Below, piece after piece: positions 25,745 to 33,244 of a stretch of DNA of 64,000 nt. The position numbers and the translations under genes were made by a program. The notes beneath the pieces are model-generated. The model saw nothing but the letters and a program-made list of their open reading frames with translations. It was not told the DNA's origin and did no database searches. Each line of letters starts with the position of its first letter. Within the stretch, counting starts at the first letter, position 1. Source of the DNA: Azospirillum ramasamyi. GTDB lineage: Bacteria > Pseudomonadota > Alphaproteobacteria > Azospirillales > Azospirillaceae. Where the stretch lies: NCBI RefSeq assembly GCF_003233655.1, contig NZ_CP029829.1, positions 1,250,978 to 1,314,977 on the forward strand, read 5' to 3'.

Positions 25745-26563
25745 GTGTCCCCTTTGCCCAGCATCGTTCCCATCACCGACCCCGAGGATCCGCGCATCGA
25801 GCCCTACCGCGACGTGCGGGAGCGCGATCTCGTCGGCCGTGACGGGCTGTTCATCGCCGAGGGCGCGGTGGTGGTGCGCAGCCTCGTCCAGTCCACCCGC
25901 TACCGCGCCCGCTCGCTGCTGATCGCCGACAAGCGGGTGGAGGCGCTGGAGCCGATGCTGGCGGCGCTGCCGCCCGAAACGCCGGTCTACACCGCCACCC
26001 AGCCGGTGCTCGACCGCATCGCCGGCTTCCCCTTGCATCGCGGCATCCTGGCGGTGGGCGAGAAGACCGGGGCGCCGGGCGCGGCCGATCTGCTGGCCGC
26101 CTGCGGGCCGGTCGCCCGCGTGGTGATGCTGTTCGGAATCGGCAATCACGACAACATGGGCGGCATCTTCCGCAATGCCGCCGCCTTCGGCACCGACGCG
26201 GTGATCCTCGATTCCGGCTGCTGCGACCCGCTCTACCGCAAGGCGATCCGTGTTTCGGTGGGCGCGACCCTGCTGGTGCCGACCGCGAAGCTCGGCGTCG
26301 GCGAGGATCCTCTCGCCCTGCTCGACCGCTTCGGATTCGAGACGGTGGCGCTGAGCCCCGCCGGTGCCGAGACGCTCGCCGCCCTGGCGCCGCCCCGCCG
26401 CGCCGCCCTGCTGTTCGGATCGGAGGGGCCGGGACTGCCGCCCGCCTTGCTGGCCCGCGCCCGCAGCGTCCGCATCCCGATGGCCGGCGGCTTCGATTCC
26501 CTCAACGTGGCGACCACCAGCGGCATCGTGCTGCACCACATCGCCTCCGGACAGGCCCGATGA
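25745..26563 (+). CDS. SPOUT-family RNA 2'-O-methyltransferase
   Basis: A TrmH/SpoU-type methyltransferase of 272 residues. The N-terminal substrate domain (about 15-95) begins DPRIEPYRDVRERDL. The trefoil-knot domain shows motif 1 NHDNMGGIFRNAAAFG, motif 2 ALLFGSEGPGL and motif 3 RIPMAGGFDSLNVATTSGIVLH. The Arg, Glu and Asn in these motifs are the expected SAM-binding and catalytic residues. The target (rRNA or tRNA position) cannot be assigned. The start is GTG at 25745. Its stop overlaps the ATG of the Suv3-like helicase (ATGA), so the two RNA enzymes are probably co-translated. Confidence 0.9.
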   Translation: MSPLPSIVPITDPEDPRIEPYRDVRERDLVGRDGLFIAEGAVVVRSLVQSTRYRARSLLIADKRVEALEPMLAALPPETPVYTATQPVLDRIAGFPLHRGILAVGEKTGAPGAADLLAACGPVARVVMLFGIGNHDNMGGIFRNAAAFGTDAVILDSGCCDPLYRKAIRVSVGATLLVPTAKLGVGEDPLALLDRFGFETVALSPAGAETLAALAPPRRAALLFGSEGPGLPPALLARARSVRIPMAGGFDSLNVATTSGIVLHHIASGQAR

Positions 26564-28761
26564 CCGACGATACCAATACGCCTGCGGCCGACCCGCATCT
26601 CGTCCACGACCTCGCCGCCGCCCATCCCGAGGTGACGACGCTGGGGGCCGCCGGCGTGCTGCGGATGCCCGATGCCGAGGCGCGCGGACTGGTGCCGCTC
26701 GGCCTGCCGCTGCCCAAGGGCAAGCGCGACCTTCTGGTCCCGGCGGAGCGGCGGGAGGCCATTCTGCTGGAGATCAACGGCCGCATCGACCGCGCCCACC
26801 GCCGCGACGCGCTGCTGGCGCAGGGCCGGCGGGCGCTCGCCGGCAGCCACACCGCATTGCTGTCCTGCGAGGACCGGACCCGCGTCCGCGCCGTGCGCAG
26901 CGATGAATTGCCCTGGCCCGGCTTGTCGCCCGCGGTCCGGCCGCAGGTTTCGCGGACCTTCGATGCACTGGAGTTGTCGGACCTGTCCGATGCCGAACTG
27001 TCGGCGCGGCTCGATCATGATCCCGCGTTGCGCGCCGCACTGGACGACGCGCTGTCCCGCATCGCGACCCGGCTGCGCGATCTGGCGGAGCGGGCCGGCG
27101 ACGATCCCGATTGGGGCTTCGCCAGTCTCGCCGAGCGGCTCGGCAAGGCCGCCCGCAACCGCAGCGATGCCGACGAGCTGCTCGACCGCTGGGACCGCGA
27201 GTACGACCAGTGGCGCCGCGACCGCGCGGAAGCGCGCGGCCGGGCCTATGTCGACCGCCATTTCGACTTCTCCCGCTTCGAGCGGCTGTTCCCGGTGGCC
27301 CGCGGCATGAACCGCCGGCTGGTGCTGGTGATCGGCCCGACCAATTCCGGCAAGACCCACCGCGCCATCACCGCCCTGCGCGAGGCGCGCGACGGCGTCT
27401 ATCTCGCTCCCCTGCGCCTGCTGGCGTTGGAGGTGATGGAACGGCTGAACGCAGAAGGCACCCCCGCCACGCTCATCACCGGGGAGGAGGAGATCCGCAC
27501 CCCCGGCGCCCGCCACACCGCCTCCACCATCGAGGTGATGGACCCCGACCGGCCGGTGGAGGTCGCGGTGATCGACGAGATCCAGATGCTGGCCGACCCG
27601 GCGCGCGGCTGGGCCTGGACCGCCGCGCTGATGGGCGTCCCGGCGGAAACCGTCTACATCCTCGGCGCGCCAGAGGTCCGCCCGTTGGTGGAACGTGCAG
27701 CCGCCCATCTCGGCGAAGCGCTGGAAGTGGTGGAACTCGACCGCAAGACCCCGCTGTCGATGCTCGACCGCCGGCTGGACTGGGCGGAGGTGGAGCGCGG
27801 CGACGCCCTGATCGCCTTCTCCCGGCGCGAGGTGCACAGCGTCCGCGACACGTTGCTGGCTCAAGGGCTGTCGGTCGCCGCCATCTATGGCGCGCTGGCT
27901 CCGGCGGTGCGGCGGCGCGAGGCGGCGCGCTTCCTGTCCGGCGAGGCCGATGTGGTGGTGGCGACCGACGCCATCGGCATGGGGCTGAACCTGCCCTGCC
28001 GCCGCGTGCTGTTCACCGCGCTGGAGAAGTTCGACGGCAGCAGCGTCCGCCCCCTGACCGCGACCGAGGTGAAGCAGATCGCCGGCCGCGCCGGCCGCTT
28101 CGGCCAATTCGAGGAAGGGCATTTCGGCGTCATCGCCCGCGGCACACCGGCTGCGCTGAAGCGCCTGCTGGAAGCGCCCGACCGCAGCCTGCGCGCCGAC
28201 GCGCCCCTGCCCGTCCGCCCGACGCGCGCCATGCTGGCCCGGCTCGCCTCCCACATCGACAGCGACGAGACGCGCCTGCTGGTGGAGTGTTTCGGCACCG
28301 CGGCCACCGCCGGTTCCCCCTTCCGTCTGGCCGATCTGTCCGCCCTGCGCCGTGCCGCCCCGATGCTGGACGCCCGGCGGCTGACGTTGGCCGCCAAGCT
28401 CGAACTGCTGCTCGCCCCCGCCGATCTGGAGGAGCCGGAGGATGCCAAGGTCTTCGCCGCCATCCTCGACGCGGTGGAGGCGGGAGAGGTTCTGCCGCTC
28501 GCGCGGCTGATCCCGGCCCGACTCGACGGGCTGACCGCCGATGTGCTGGAGGCGGCGTCCCGGACCTGCGACCTCTATTTCTGGGCGTCCCGCAAATTCC
28601 CCGATGCCCTGCCCGACCGTGACCGCGTGCGCAGCGCGCGCGATGCCATCGGTCAACGCCTGTCGCAGGCCCTGGCCTCCCGCGCCCGCCGCCGCGAGCC
28701 GCCGCCCGCCGCCGGCTTCCGCGGCGCTCCCCGCAAGCGCTTCGGTCCCCGCCGACGCTGA
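26560..28761 (+). CDS. Suv3-like DExH RNA helicase
   Basis: A superfamily 2 helicase of 733 residues, closest in motif style to mitochondrial Suv3. Walker A GPTNSGKTH is near 262, the DExH equivalent DEIQM near 332, motif IV FSRREVHSVRDTL, motif V ATDAIGMGLNLP and motif VI QIAGRAGRFG. The N-terminal 250 residues include a helical region before the helicase core. The C-terminus is a basic, probably RNA-binding tail (SRARRREPPP, PRKRFGPRRR). Suv3 unwinds RNA for degradation, so an RNA turnover or ribosome role is likely but unproven. It is coupled to the SPOUT methyltransferase. No exoribonuclease gene is adjacent. Confidence 0.88.
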   Translation: MTDDTNTPAADPHLVHDLAAAHPEVTTLGAAGVLRMPDAEARGLVPLGLPLPKGKRDLLVPAERREAILLEINGRIDRAHRRDALLAQGRRALAGSHTALLSCEDRTRVRAVRSDELPWPGLSPAVRPQVSRTFDALELSDLSDAELSARLDHDPALRAALDDALSRIATRLRDLAERAGDDPDWGFASLAERLGKAARNRSDADELLDRWDREYDQWRRDRAEARGRAYVDRHFDFSRFERLFPVARGMNRRLVLVIGPTNSGKTHRAITALREARDGVYLAPLRLLALEVMERLNAEGTPATLITGEEEIRTPGARHTASTIEVMDPDRPVEVAVIDEIQMLADPARGWAWTAALMGVPAETVYILGAPEVRPLVERAAAHLGEALEVVELDRKTPLSMLDRRLDWAEVERGDALIAFSRREVHSVRDTLLAQGLSVAAIYGALAPAVRRREAARFLSGEADVVVATDAIGMGLNLPCRRVLFTALEKFDGSSVRPLTATEVKQIAGRAGRFGQFEEGHFGVIARGTPAALKRLLEAPDRSLRADAPLPVRPTRAMLARLASHIDSDETRLLVECFGTAATAGSPFRLADLSALRRAAPMLDARRLTLAAKLELLLAPADLEEPEDAKVFAAILDAVEAGEVLPLARLIPARLDGLTADVLEAASRTCDLYFWASRKFPDALPDRDRVRSARDAIGQRLSQALASRARRREPPPAAGFRGAPRKRFGPRRR

Positions 28762-28842
28762 GCGCCAGGAATGGTTCCCCGCGAAATTCGTCCGCATGGC
28801 ACTGCCGCACCGCGAACGAAATGACCTGCCCGTTGTTCTGGA

Positions 28843-28872
28843 TTGGACCTGCTGCGGCAGAGCCGTCATATT
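28843..28872 (+). promoter_or_regulatory. Predicted promoter of mntH
   Basis: TTGGAC (28843-28848) and CATATT (28867-28872) are 18 bases apart, about 120 nt before the chosen mntH start. The operator-like palindrome begins 2 nt after the -10, so a repressor there would cover the transcription start. Confidence 0.4.
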
Positions 28873-28873
28873 G

Positions 28874-28888
28874 ATAGGTTGATCCTAT
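28874..28888. promoter_or_regulatory. Operator-like palindrome upstream of mntH
   Basis: ATAGGTTGATCCTAT is a 15-bp near-perfect palindrome (six of seven pairs) directly after a plausible -10. In style it recalls the AGG...CCT boxes of DtxR/MntR metal repressors, not Fur. That a manganese-responsive repressor binds it is inference from its position before mntH. Confidence 0.45.
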
Positions 28889-28991
28889 TGCGATGTTCGG
28901 AAGCATCGATTGGACACTATCCATCCGGCCGGCCATTCTTGCATCAGCGGCCGAGTCTCCGGCCGCCGAGGACCGTTCAGGAGCAACCGGC

Positions 28992-30281
28992 GTGAAGACC
29001 GCATCCCCCTCCATCGATACCGACGCCCCAGCCCGCATCCCCGCAGGCGGACGGCGGTTCTGGACCATGCTCGGCCCCGGTTTCGTGGTGGCGGTCGGCT
29101 ATATGGATCCGGGCAACTGGGCGACGGACATCGCGGCGGGCTCCAGCTTCGGCTTCGCGCTGCTGTCGGCGGTGCTGATCGCCAGTCTGGCCGGCATCTT
29201 CCTGCAGGGGCTGATCGTCCGGCTGACGCTGGCGACCGGCAAGGATCTGGCGCGGCTGATCCGCGACCGCTTCCCCCGCCCGGTGGCGATGGCGGTGTGG
29301 GCGGTGTCGGAACTGGCGATGATCGCCACCGATCTCGCAGAGCTGCTGGGCAGCGCCATCGCACTGAAGCTGCTGTTCGGCATTCCGATCATGGCCGGCG
29401 TGGCGATCTCCGCCGTGCTGACCTTCGGCATCCTGGCCCTGCCGGGTGCGCGGGGGCGTGCGCCCGAACTGGTGGTCGGCGCGCTGATGAGCGTGGTCGT
29501 GGTCTGCTTCGCCTGGGAGCTGGTGATCGCCCGCCCCGACCCCGGCGCCCTGCTGGCCGGGCTGGTCCCGAGCATCGAGTTGGCCCGCGATCCCGAGATG
29601 CTGTACCTGTCCTTGGGCATCATCGGCGCCACCGTCATGCCGCACAACCTGTTCCTGCACTCCGGCCTGGTCCGCTCGCGGCTGGGCGAGGTGAAGACGG
29701 AGGAGGAGCGCCGTCAGGCCGCCCGCTGGCTGACCATCGACCTGTCGACCGCGCTGGCGCTGGCCGGTCTGGTCAACGGCTCCATCCTGGCGGTCGCCGC
29801 GGTCGCCTTCCAGGGCGTCACCACCGGCGGCACTCCCGGCATCGAGGACGCGCACGCCCTGCTGGGCAGCAGCATCGGCGGGGCCGCCGCGCTGATCTTC
29901 GCCATCGCCCTGCTGGCCGCCGGCCAGAGTTCCACCACCACCGGCACCATGGCGGGGCAGATGGTGACGGAAGGCTTCCTGAACCTGCGCCTGCGCCCCG
30001 TCACCCGCGCGCTGATCACCCGCGGCGCCTCGCTGATCCCCGCCCTGGCGGTTCTGGGCGGTGCCGGCGACGGCGCGGTGGACGAGTTGCTGGTGCTGAG
30101 TCAGGTGGTTCTGGCGCTGACCCTGCCCTTCATCCTGATCCCGATGCTGTTGCTGCTGCGCAACGACAAGCTGATGGGCGGGCTGGCGATGGCGCCGCTG
30201 ACCCTGCGGCTGGCGAGCCTGACGGTGCTGCTGCTGACCGGCCTGTCCGGCTGGCTGGCCGGCACCACGGCGATGGTGTGA
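28992..30281 (+). CDS. mntH: NRAMP-family divalent metal (Mn2+/Fe2+) transporter
   Basis: A proton-coupled manganese/iron importer with 11 predicted membrane helices in 429 residues. The metal-site motif DPGNWATD is in helix 1, and MPHNLFLHS in helix 6, so the Asp, Asn and Met ligands are all present. I chose GTG at 28992 because AGGAG lies eight bases upstream. An in-frame ATG at 28893 has no ribosome site and directly follows the operator-like palindrome, so it is unlikely. This leaves a leader of about 100 nt with a CGGCCG/CGGCCG stem (about 28950-28968). There are no metal-regulator genes nearby. Confidence 0.95.
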   Translation: MKTASPSIDTDAPARIPAGGRRFWTMLGPGFVVAVGYMDPGNWATDIAAGSSFGFALLSAVLIASLAGIFLQGLIVRLTLATGKDLARLIRDRFPRPVAMAVWAVSELAMIATDLAELLGSAIALKLLFGIPIMAGVAISAVLTFGILALPGARGRAPELVVGALMSVVVVCFAWELVIARPDPGALLAGLVPSIELARDPEMLYLSLGIIGATVMPHNLFLHSGLVRSRLGEVKTEEERRQAARWLTIDLSTALALAGLVNGSILAVAAVAFQGVTTGGTPGIEDAHALLGSSIGGAAALIFAIALLAAGQSSTTTGTMAGQMVTEGFLNLRLRPVTRALITRGASLIPALAVLGGAGDGAVDELLVLSQVVLALTLPFILIPMLLLLRNDKLMGGLAMAPLTLRLASLTVLLLTGLSGWLAGTTAMV

Positions 30282-30363
30282 GCGTAAAGGCACGCTCGAC
30301 CCGGAGCGGGGAATGGTCCATCTTGCGGCCCCTCAGCCTTCTTCACTGCCTAACCGGTGCCCC

Positions 30364-30576
30364 ATGGATCCCGCCCTCGAACAGCGTCTGGCCGACCTGG
30401 AAAGCCGCCTCGCCCACCATGAGCGCATGGCGGAGGAAATGTCGGAGGTCATTTTCGCCCAGGGCCAGACCATCGACCGCCTGACCGCACAGTTGAAGCG
30501 CATGCGCGACCGGGTCGAGGCGGCCGAATACGCCATCGCCTCGCCGCAGGACGAACGGCCGCCGCCGCATTATTGA
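30364..30576 (+). CDS. slyX: SlyX family protein
   Basis: A 70-residue coiled-coil protein. It begins LEQRLADLESRLAHHERM, continues with MSEVIFAQGQTIDRLTAQLKRM, and ends in the characteristic Pro-rich PPPHY. The length matches the SlyX family, whose function is unknown. The ATG at 30364 follows mntH by 82 nt on the same strand. Nothing upstream of it is coding. A strong stem-loop follows the stop. Confidence 0.93.
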   Translation: MDPALEQRLADLESRLAHHERMAEEMSEVIFAQGQTIDRLTAQLKRMRDRVEAAEYAIASPQDERPPPHY

Positions 30577-30937
30577 GGGGCGGTGCCCTTCCTTCGTAAG
30601 GGGTCTGACGCGGCCCCTTACGTCCCCTTACACCATCTCTCCAGTCATCATTCCTGTCGCCAAGCGCGGCAGGCAGCAGGCACGGCGTCGTCCGGGCCAT
30701 CGCCCCCGCTATGCCCATAAGCCTTCGCATCCGGCTCGCGACGCGGAGCGCCACCGCAACCGCCCCACGCACACCCCGGCCTTTGGGTATAGGTCGTCAG
30801 GCGGATGCGGCGCATCGCCGCCTACCGCCGTGCAGGCTTTCTACCCATTCGGTTGTAAGAGCTTTCCCAAGCATGGAACTGCAACACAGCTCCCTTATAT
30901 TCGCGCTCACCCGAAACAAACCACCTTCGTCGTGACC
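30577..30937. other. 361-bp intergenic region with a strong hairpin
   Basis: The region contains the stem-loop at 30595-30622 and a third loose copy of CCCCTTAC just beyond it (30625-30632). No gene was seen. The part from about 30830 to 30930 is AT-richer and presumably carries the promoter of the zinc-finger gene at 30938, but no convincing hexamers stand out. Confidence 0.4.
30595..30622. terminator. Stem-loop after slyX
   Basis: A perfect 9-bp inverted repeat CGTAAGGGG / CCCCTTACG with a 10-nt loop lies 18 nt after the slyX stop. No T-run follows on the plus strand, so it may act by RNA 3'-end protection instead of classical termination. Confidence 0.5.
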
Positions 30938-31147
30938 ATGCCCGTCTCCATCCGTACGGCCAACACCACGCACACCGCGACCCGCCAACTGCATTGCGCC
31001 TGCTGCGGCCGTCCATTCGTCCGTCCGTCGACACGGGGGCCGGCGCCTCTCTATTGCTCGGTGGATTGCCAGAAGCAGATGCGGGTCCGCACACGGGTGT
31101 GGAGCCGGCGCGAAGACGCTCCGTCCGGCCTGCCCCGCGCGTCCTGA
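30938..31147 (+). CDS. Small zinc-finger protein
   Basis: A 69-residue protein with a single treble-clef-like zinc motif: CACCGRPFVRPSTRG followed by PLYCSVDCQKQMRVR, that is CxxC-(17)-CxxxC. The N-terminus is Thr-rich and the C-terminus basic. Similar small Cys4 proteins are annotated as hypothetical in alphaproteobacteria, and a nucleic-acid role is a guess. The start ATG at 30938 gives a compact protein. An ATG at 30830 would add 36 unrelated residues. It converges with pbpC, with 3 nt between the stops. Confidence 0.65.
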   Translation: MPVSIRTANTTHTATRQLHCACCGRPFVRPSTRGPAPLYCSVDCQKQMRVRTRVWSRREDAPSGLPRAS

Positions 31148-31150
31148 CCG

Positions 31151-33241
31151 TCAGCGGATTTCCACGGTCGCGCTGTCGCTGCGGCCATCGGCGTCCAGCA
31201 CGGTGACGCGCACCACCCCGGGGCCGTCCGGACGCCACACCACTTCGCGCGCGATGGGCGAATGGGCGATCCGGCGCCCGTCGATCAGCCAGGACAGCGG
31301 GCGCCGCCCGCCGGTGGCGGTCAGGGTCATCGGCTCCCCCTGGCCATCCGGCCCCAGGGCCTCCAACACCATGTCGCTGACCGGGAAGGTCAGGCGCAGC
31401 CGATCGGCCTCGCGGGGTCCGGCAAGTTCGGCCTCGCCGGGACGCAGGCGGCGCAGCAGTTCCGGCGGAGTCTCGTTGCGCACCGGGCCGGCCGGGCGGC
31501 CACGGTCGGCCGGAAGCCGGTCGAACACCTCGAACAGCAGTGGCGCCGCGGTGTTGCGGCCATAATGGTCGGGGCTGGGCGTGCCGTCCGGGCGGCCGAC
31601 CCACACGCCGACCGTATAGCGCCCGGTCACGCCGAAGGCCCAGGCGTCACGGAAGCCATAGCTTGTGCCGGTCTTCAGCGCCACCGGCCCGCTGCCGCGC
31701 AGCTCCTGCGCCTGAACCACGCCCGGCGGCGGCGGCGAGCCTTCCAGGATCGCCCGAACCTGCTGCGCAGCCGTGGCAGACAGCAGCCTGTGCTCCACCC
31801 CGCTGCCTTTGTCCTCGTCCCCGGCCGCGCGCAGCGGCGCGACCAGCCCGTCGCGGGCAAGCGCGCTGTAGAGCGCCGTCATGTCCCACAGGCTGATCGA
31901 CGCCCCGCCCAGGGCAACCGGCAGGCCCGGCAGCGCCGTCCCACGGGGCAGCACGAGCCGCGCACCGGACCGCCGCAGCGCGTCGGCGAAGCGCAGCGGC
32001 CCCACCCGGTCGAGCACCAGCACCGCCGGCACATTCAGCGAGCGCTGCAGCGCCTCCATCACCGTCAGATCGCCGGTGAAGCTGCGGTCGAAATTGCGCG
32101 GCGCCCAGTCGCCGAAGCGGGTGGAGACGTCGGCGATCCGGGTCAGCGGGTGGATGATGCCTTCATCGAAGCCCAGCCCATAGATGAAGGGCTTCAGCGC
32201 CGATCCCGGCGAGCGCACCGCCCGCACCATGTCGATGGGCCCCTGCCGCGTCTCGTCCAGCGCGTTGGAACTGCCGAGATAGGCCAGCACCGACCGGTCG
32301 CGGTTGTCCACCACAAGCACCGCCAGCCCCGCCTGCGGGTTCAGCGTCTCCGCCGCACGGCGGCCGAGCGCCTCGACCGCCTGTTGCAGCGTGCCGTCGA
32401 TGGTGGTGGCAATCTCCACCCGGCCGGGATTGGCGCTGCGCAGCCGGTCGGCCAGATGCGGGGCAGAGGCCGGCAGGGGAAGCCGCGCCGACGGCACCGA
32501 CAGCGACTTCGCCTCCGCCACCGCCTTGGGCGACAGGGCGCTCGCCTCCGCCACCCGGTCGAGAACCTTGTCGCGCGCCGCCCGCGCCCGCTCCGGATAG
32601 CGGTCGGGCCGCAGCCGGGACGGCGATTGCGGCAGCGAAACCAGCAATGCCGCCTCAGCCGCGTCCAGTTCCACCGGCGGCTTGCCGAGCAGCATCAGCG
32701 AGGCCGCACGGATGCCTTCGATGTTGCCGCCATAGGGGGCGAGCGTCAGGTACATGCCGAGGATGTCGCGCTTGCCGTAGCGCCATTCCAGCTGCGCCGC
32801 CCGCGCCGCCTCGATCAGCTTGGCCGTCCAGCTGCGCGGTCGCGGCTCCAGCAGGCGGGCGACCTGCATGGTGATGGTGGAGGCGCCGGACACCACCCGC
32901 CCGGCTCCCAGATTCTGCGCCGCCGCGCGCAGCACGGCCAGCGGATCGACCCCGGCATGGCTGGTAAAGCGCCGGTCCTCATAGGCAAGCAGCAGTTCAA
33001 TGAACAGGGGCGAGACGTCGTCCACCGTCGCCGGCAGACGCCACGCCCCCGCCCCGTTGGTGAAGATGCGCAGCGGCTGGCCCTTGCGGTCGGTGACGGT
33101 CACCGACAGGTCGGCCAGCCGGTTCAGCGGCGGCGGAAACAGCCGGTCGAGCGCCAGCGCCGCGCCGATCAGGACGGCGACGCCGGCCGCCGAGACGCCA
33201 ACACGCCTGACCCAACGCTGCCGAAGCCAACCCCGCGCCAA
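31151..33241 (-). CDS. pbpC: Penicillin-binding protein 1C
   Basis: A class A-type PBP of 696 residues. A membrane anchor (about 12-33) precedes the GT51 glycosyltransferase (about 60-230), which has the catalytic Glu88 in LLLAYEDRRF and the motif SGASTITMQVARL. The transpeptidase has Ser347 in SPGSALKP, SLNVP (SxN) and KTGTSYGFRDAW. A C-terminal BiPBP_C domain (about 610-696) follows. E. coli PBP1C is similar. The start is TTG at 33241, preceded by GGAG in the last bases of the upstream A2M gene, with 3 nt between that gene's stop codon and the TTG. The pairing with alpha-2-macroglobulin is a known bacterial arrangement. Confidence 0.95.
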   Translation of the reverse strand: MARGWLRQRWVRRVGVSAAGVAVLIGAALALDRLFPPPLNRLADLSVTVTDRKGQPLRIFTNGAGAWRLPATVDDVSPLFIELLLAYEDRRFTSHAGVDPLAVLRAAAQNLGAGRVVSGASTITMQVARLLEPRPRSWTAKLIEAARAAQLEWRYGKRDILGMYLTLAPYGGNIEGIRAASLMLLGKPPVELDAAEAALLVSLPQSPSRLRPDRYPERARAARDKVLDRVAEASALSPKAVAEAKSLSVPSARLPLPASAPHLADRLRSANPGRVEIATTIDGTLQQAVEALGRRAAETLNPQAGLAVLVVDNRDRSVLAYLGSSNALDETRQGPIDMVRAVRSPGSALKPFIYGLGFDEGIIHPLTRIADVSTRFGDWAPRNFDRSFTGDLTVMEALQRSLNVPAVLVLDRVGPLRFADALRRSGARLVLPRGTALPGLPVALGGASISLWDMTALYSALARDGLVAPLRAAGDEDKGSGVEHRLLSATAAQQVRAILEGSPPPPGVVQAQELRGSGPVALKTGTSYGFRDAWAFGVTGRYTVGVWVGRPDGTPSPDHYGRNTAAPLLFEVFDRLPADRGRPAGPVRNETPPELLRRLRPGEAELAGPREADRLRLTFPVSDMVLEALGPDGQGEPMTLTATGGRRPLSWLIDGRRIAHSPIAREVVWRPDGPGVVRVTVLDADGRSDSATVEIR

Positions 33242-33244
33242 TCG

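Noticed and set aside
28893-28991. In-frame ATG extension of mntH
   Set aside because: It has no ribosome site and would place the start next to the operator. The GTG at 28992 has AGGAG at ideal spacing.
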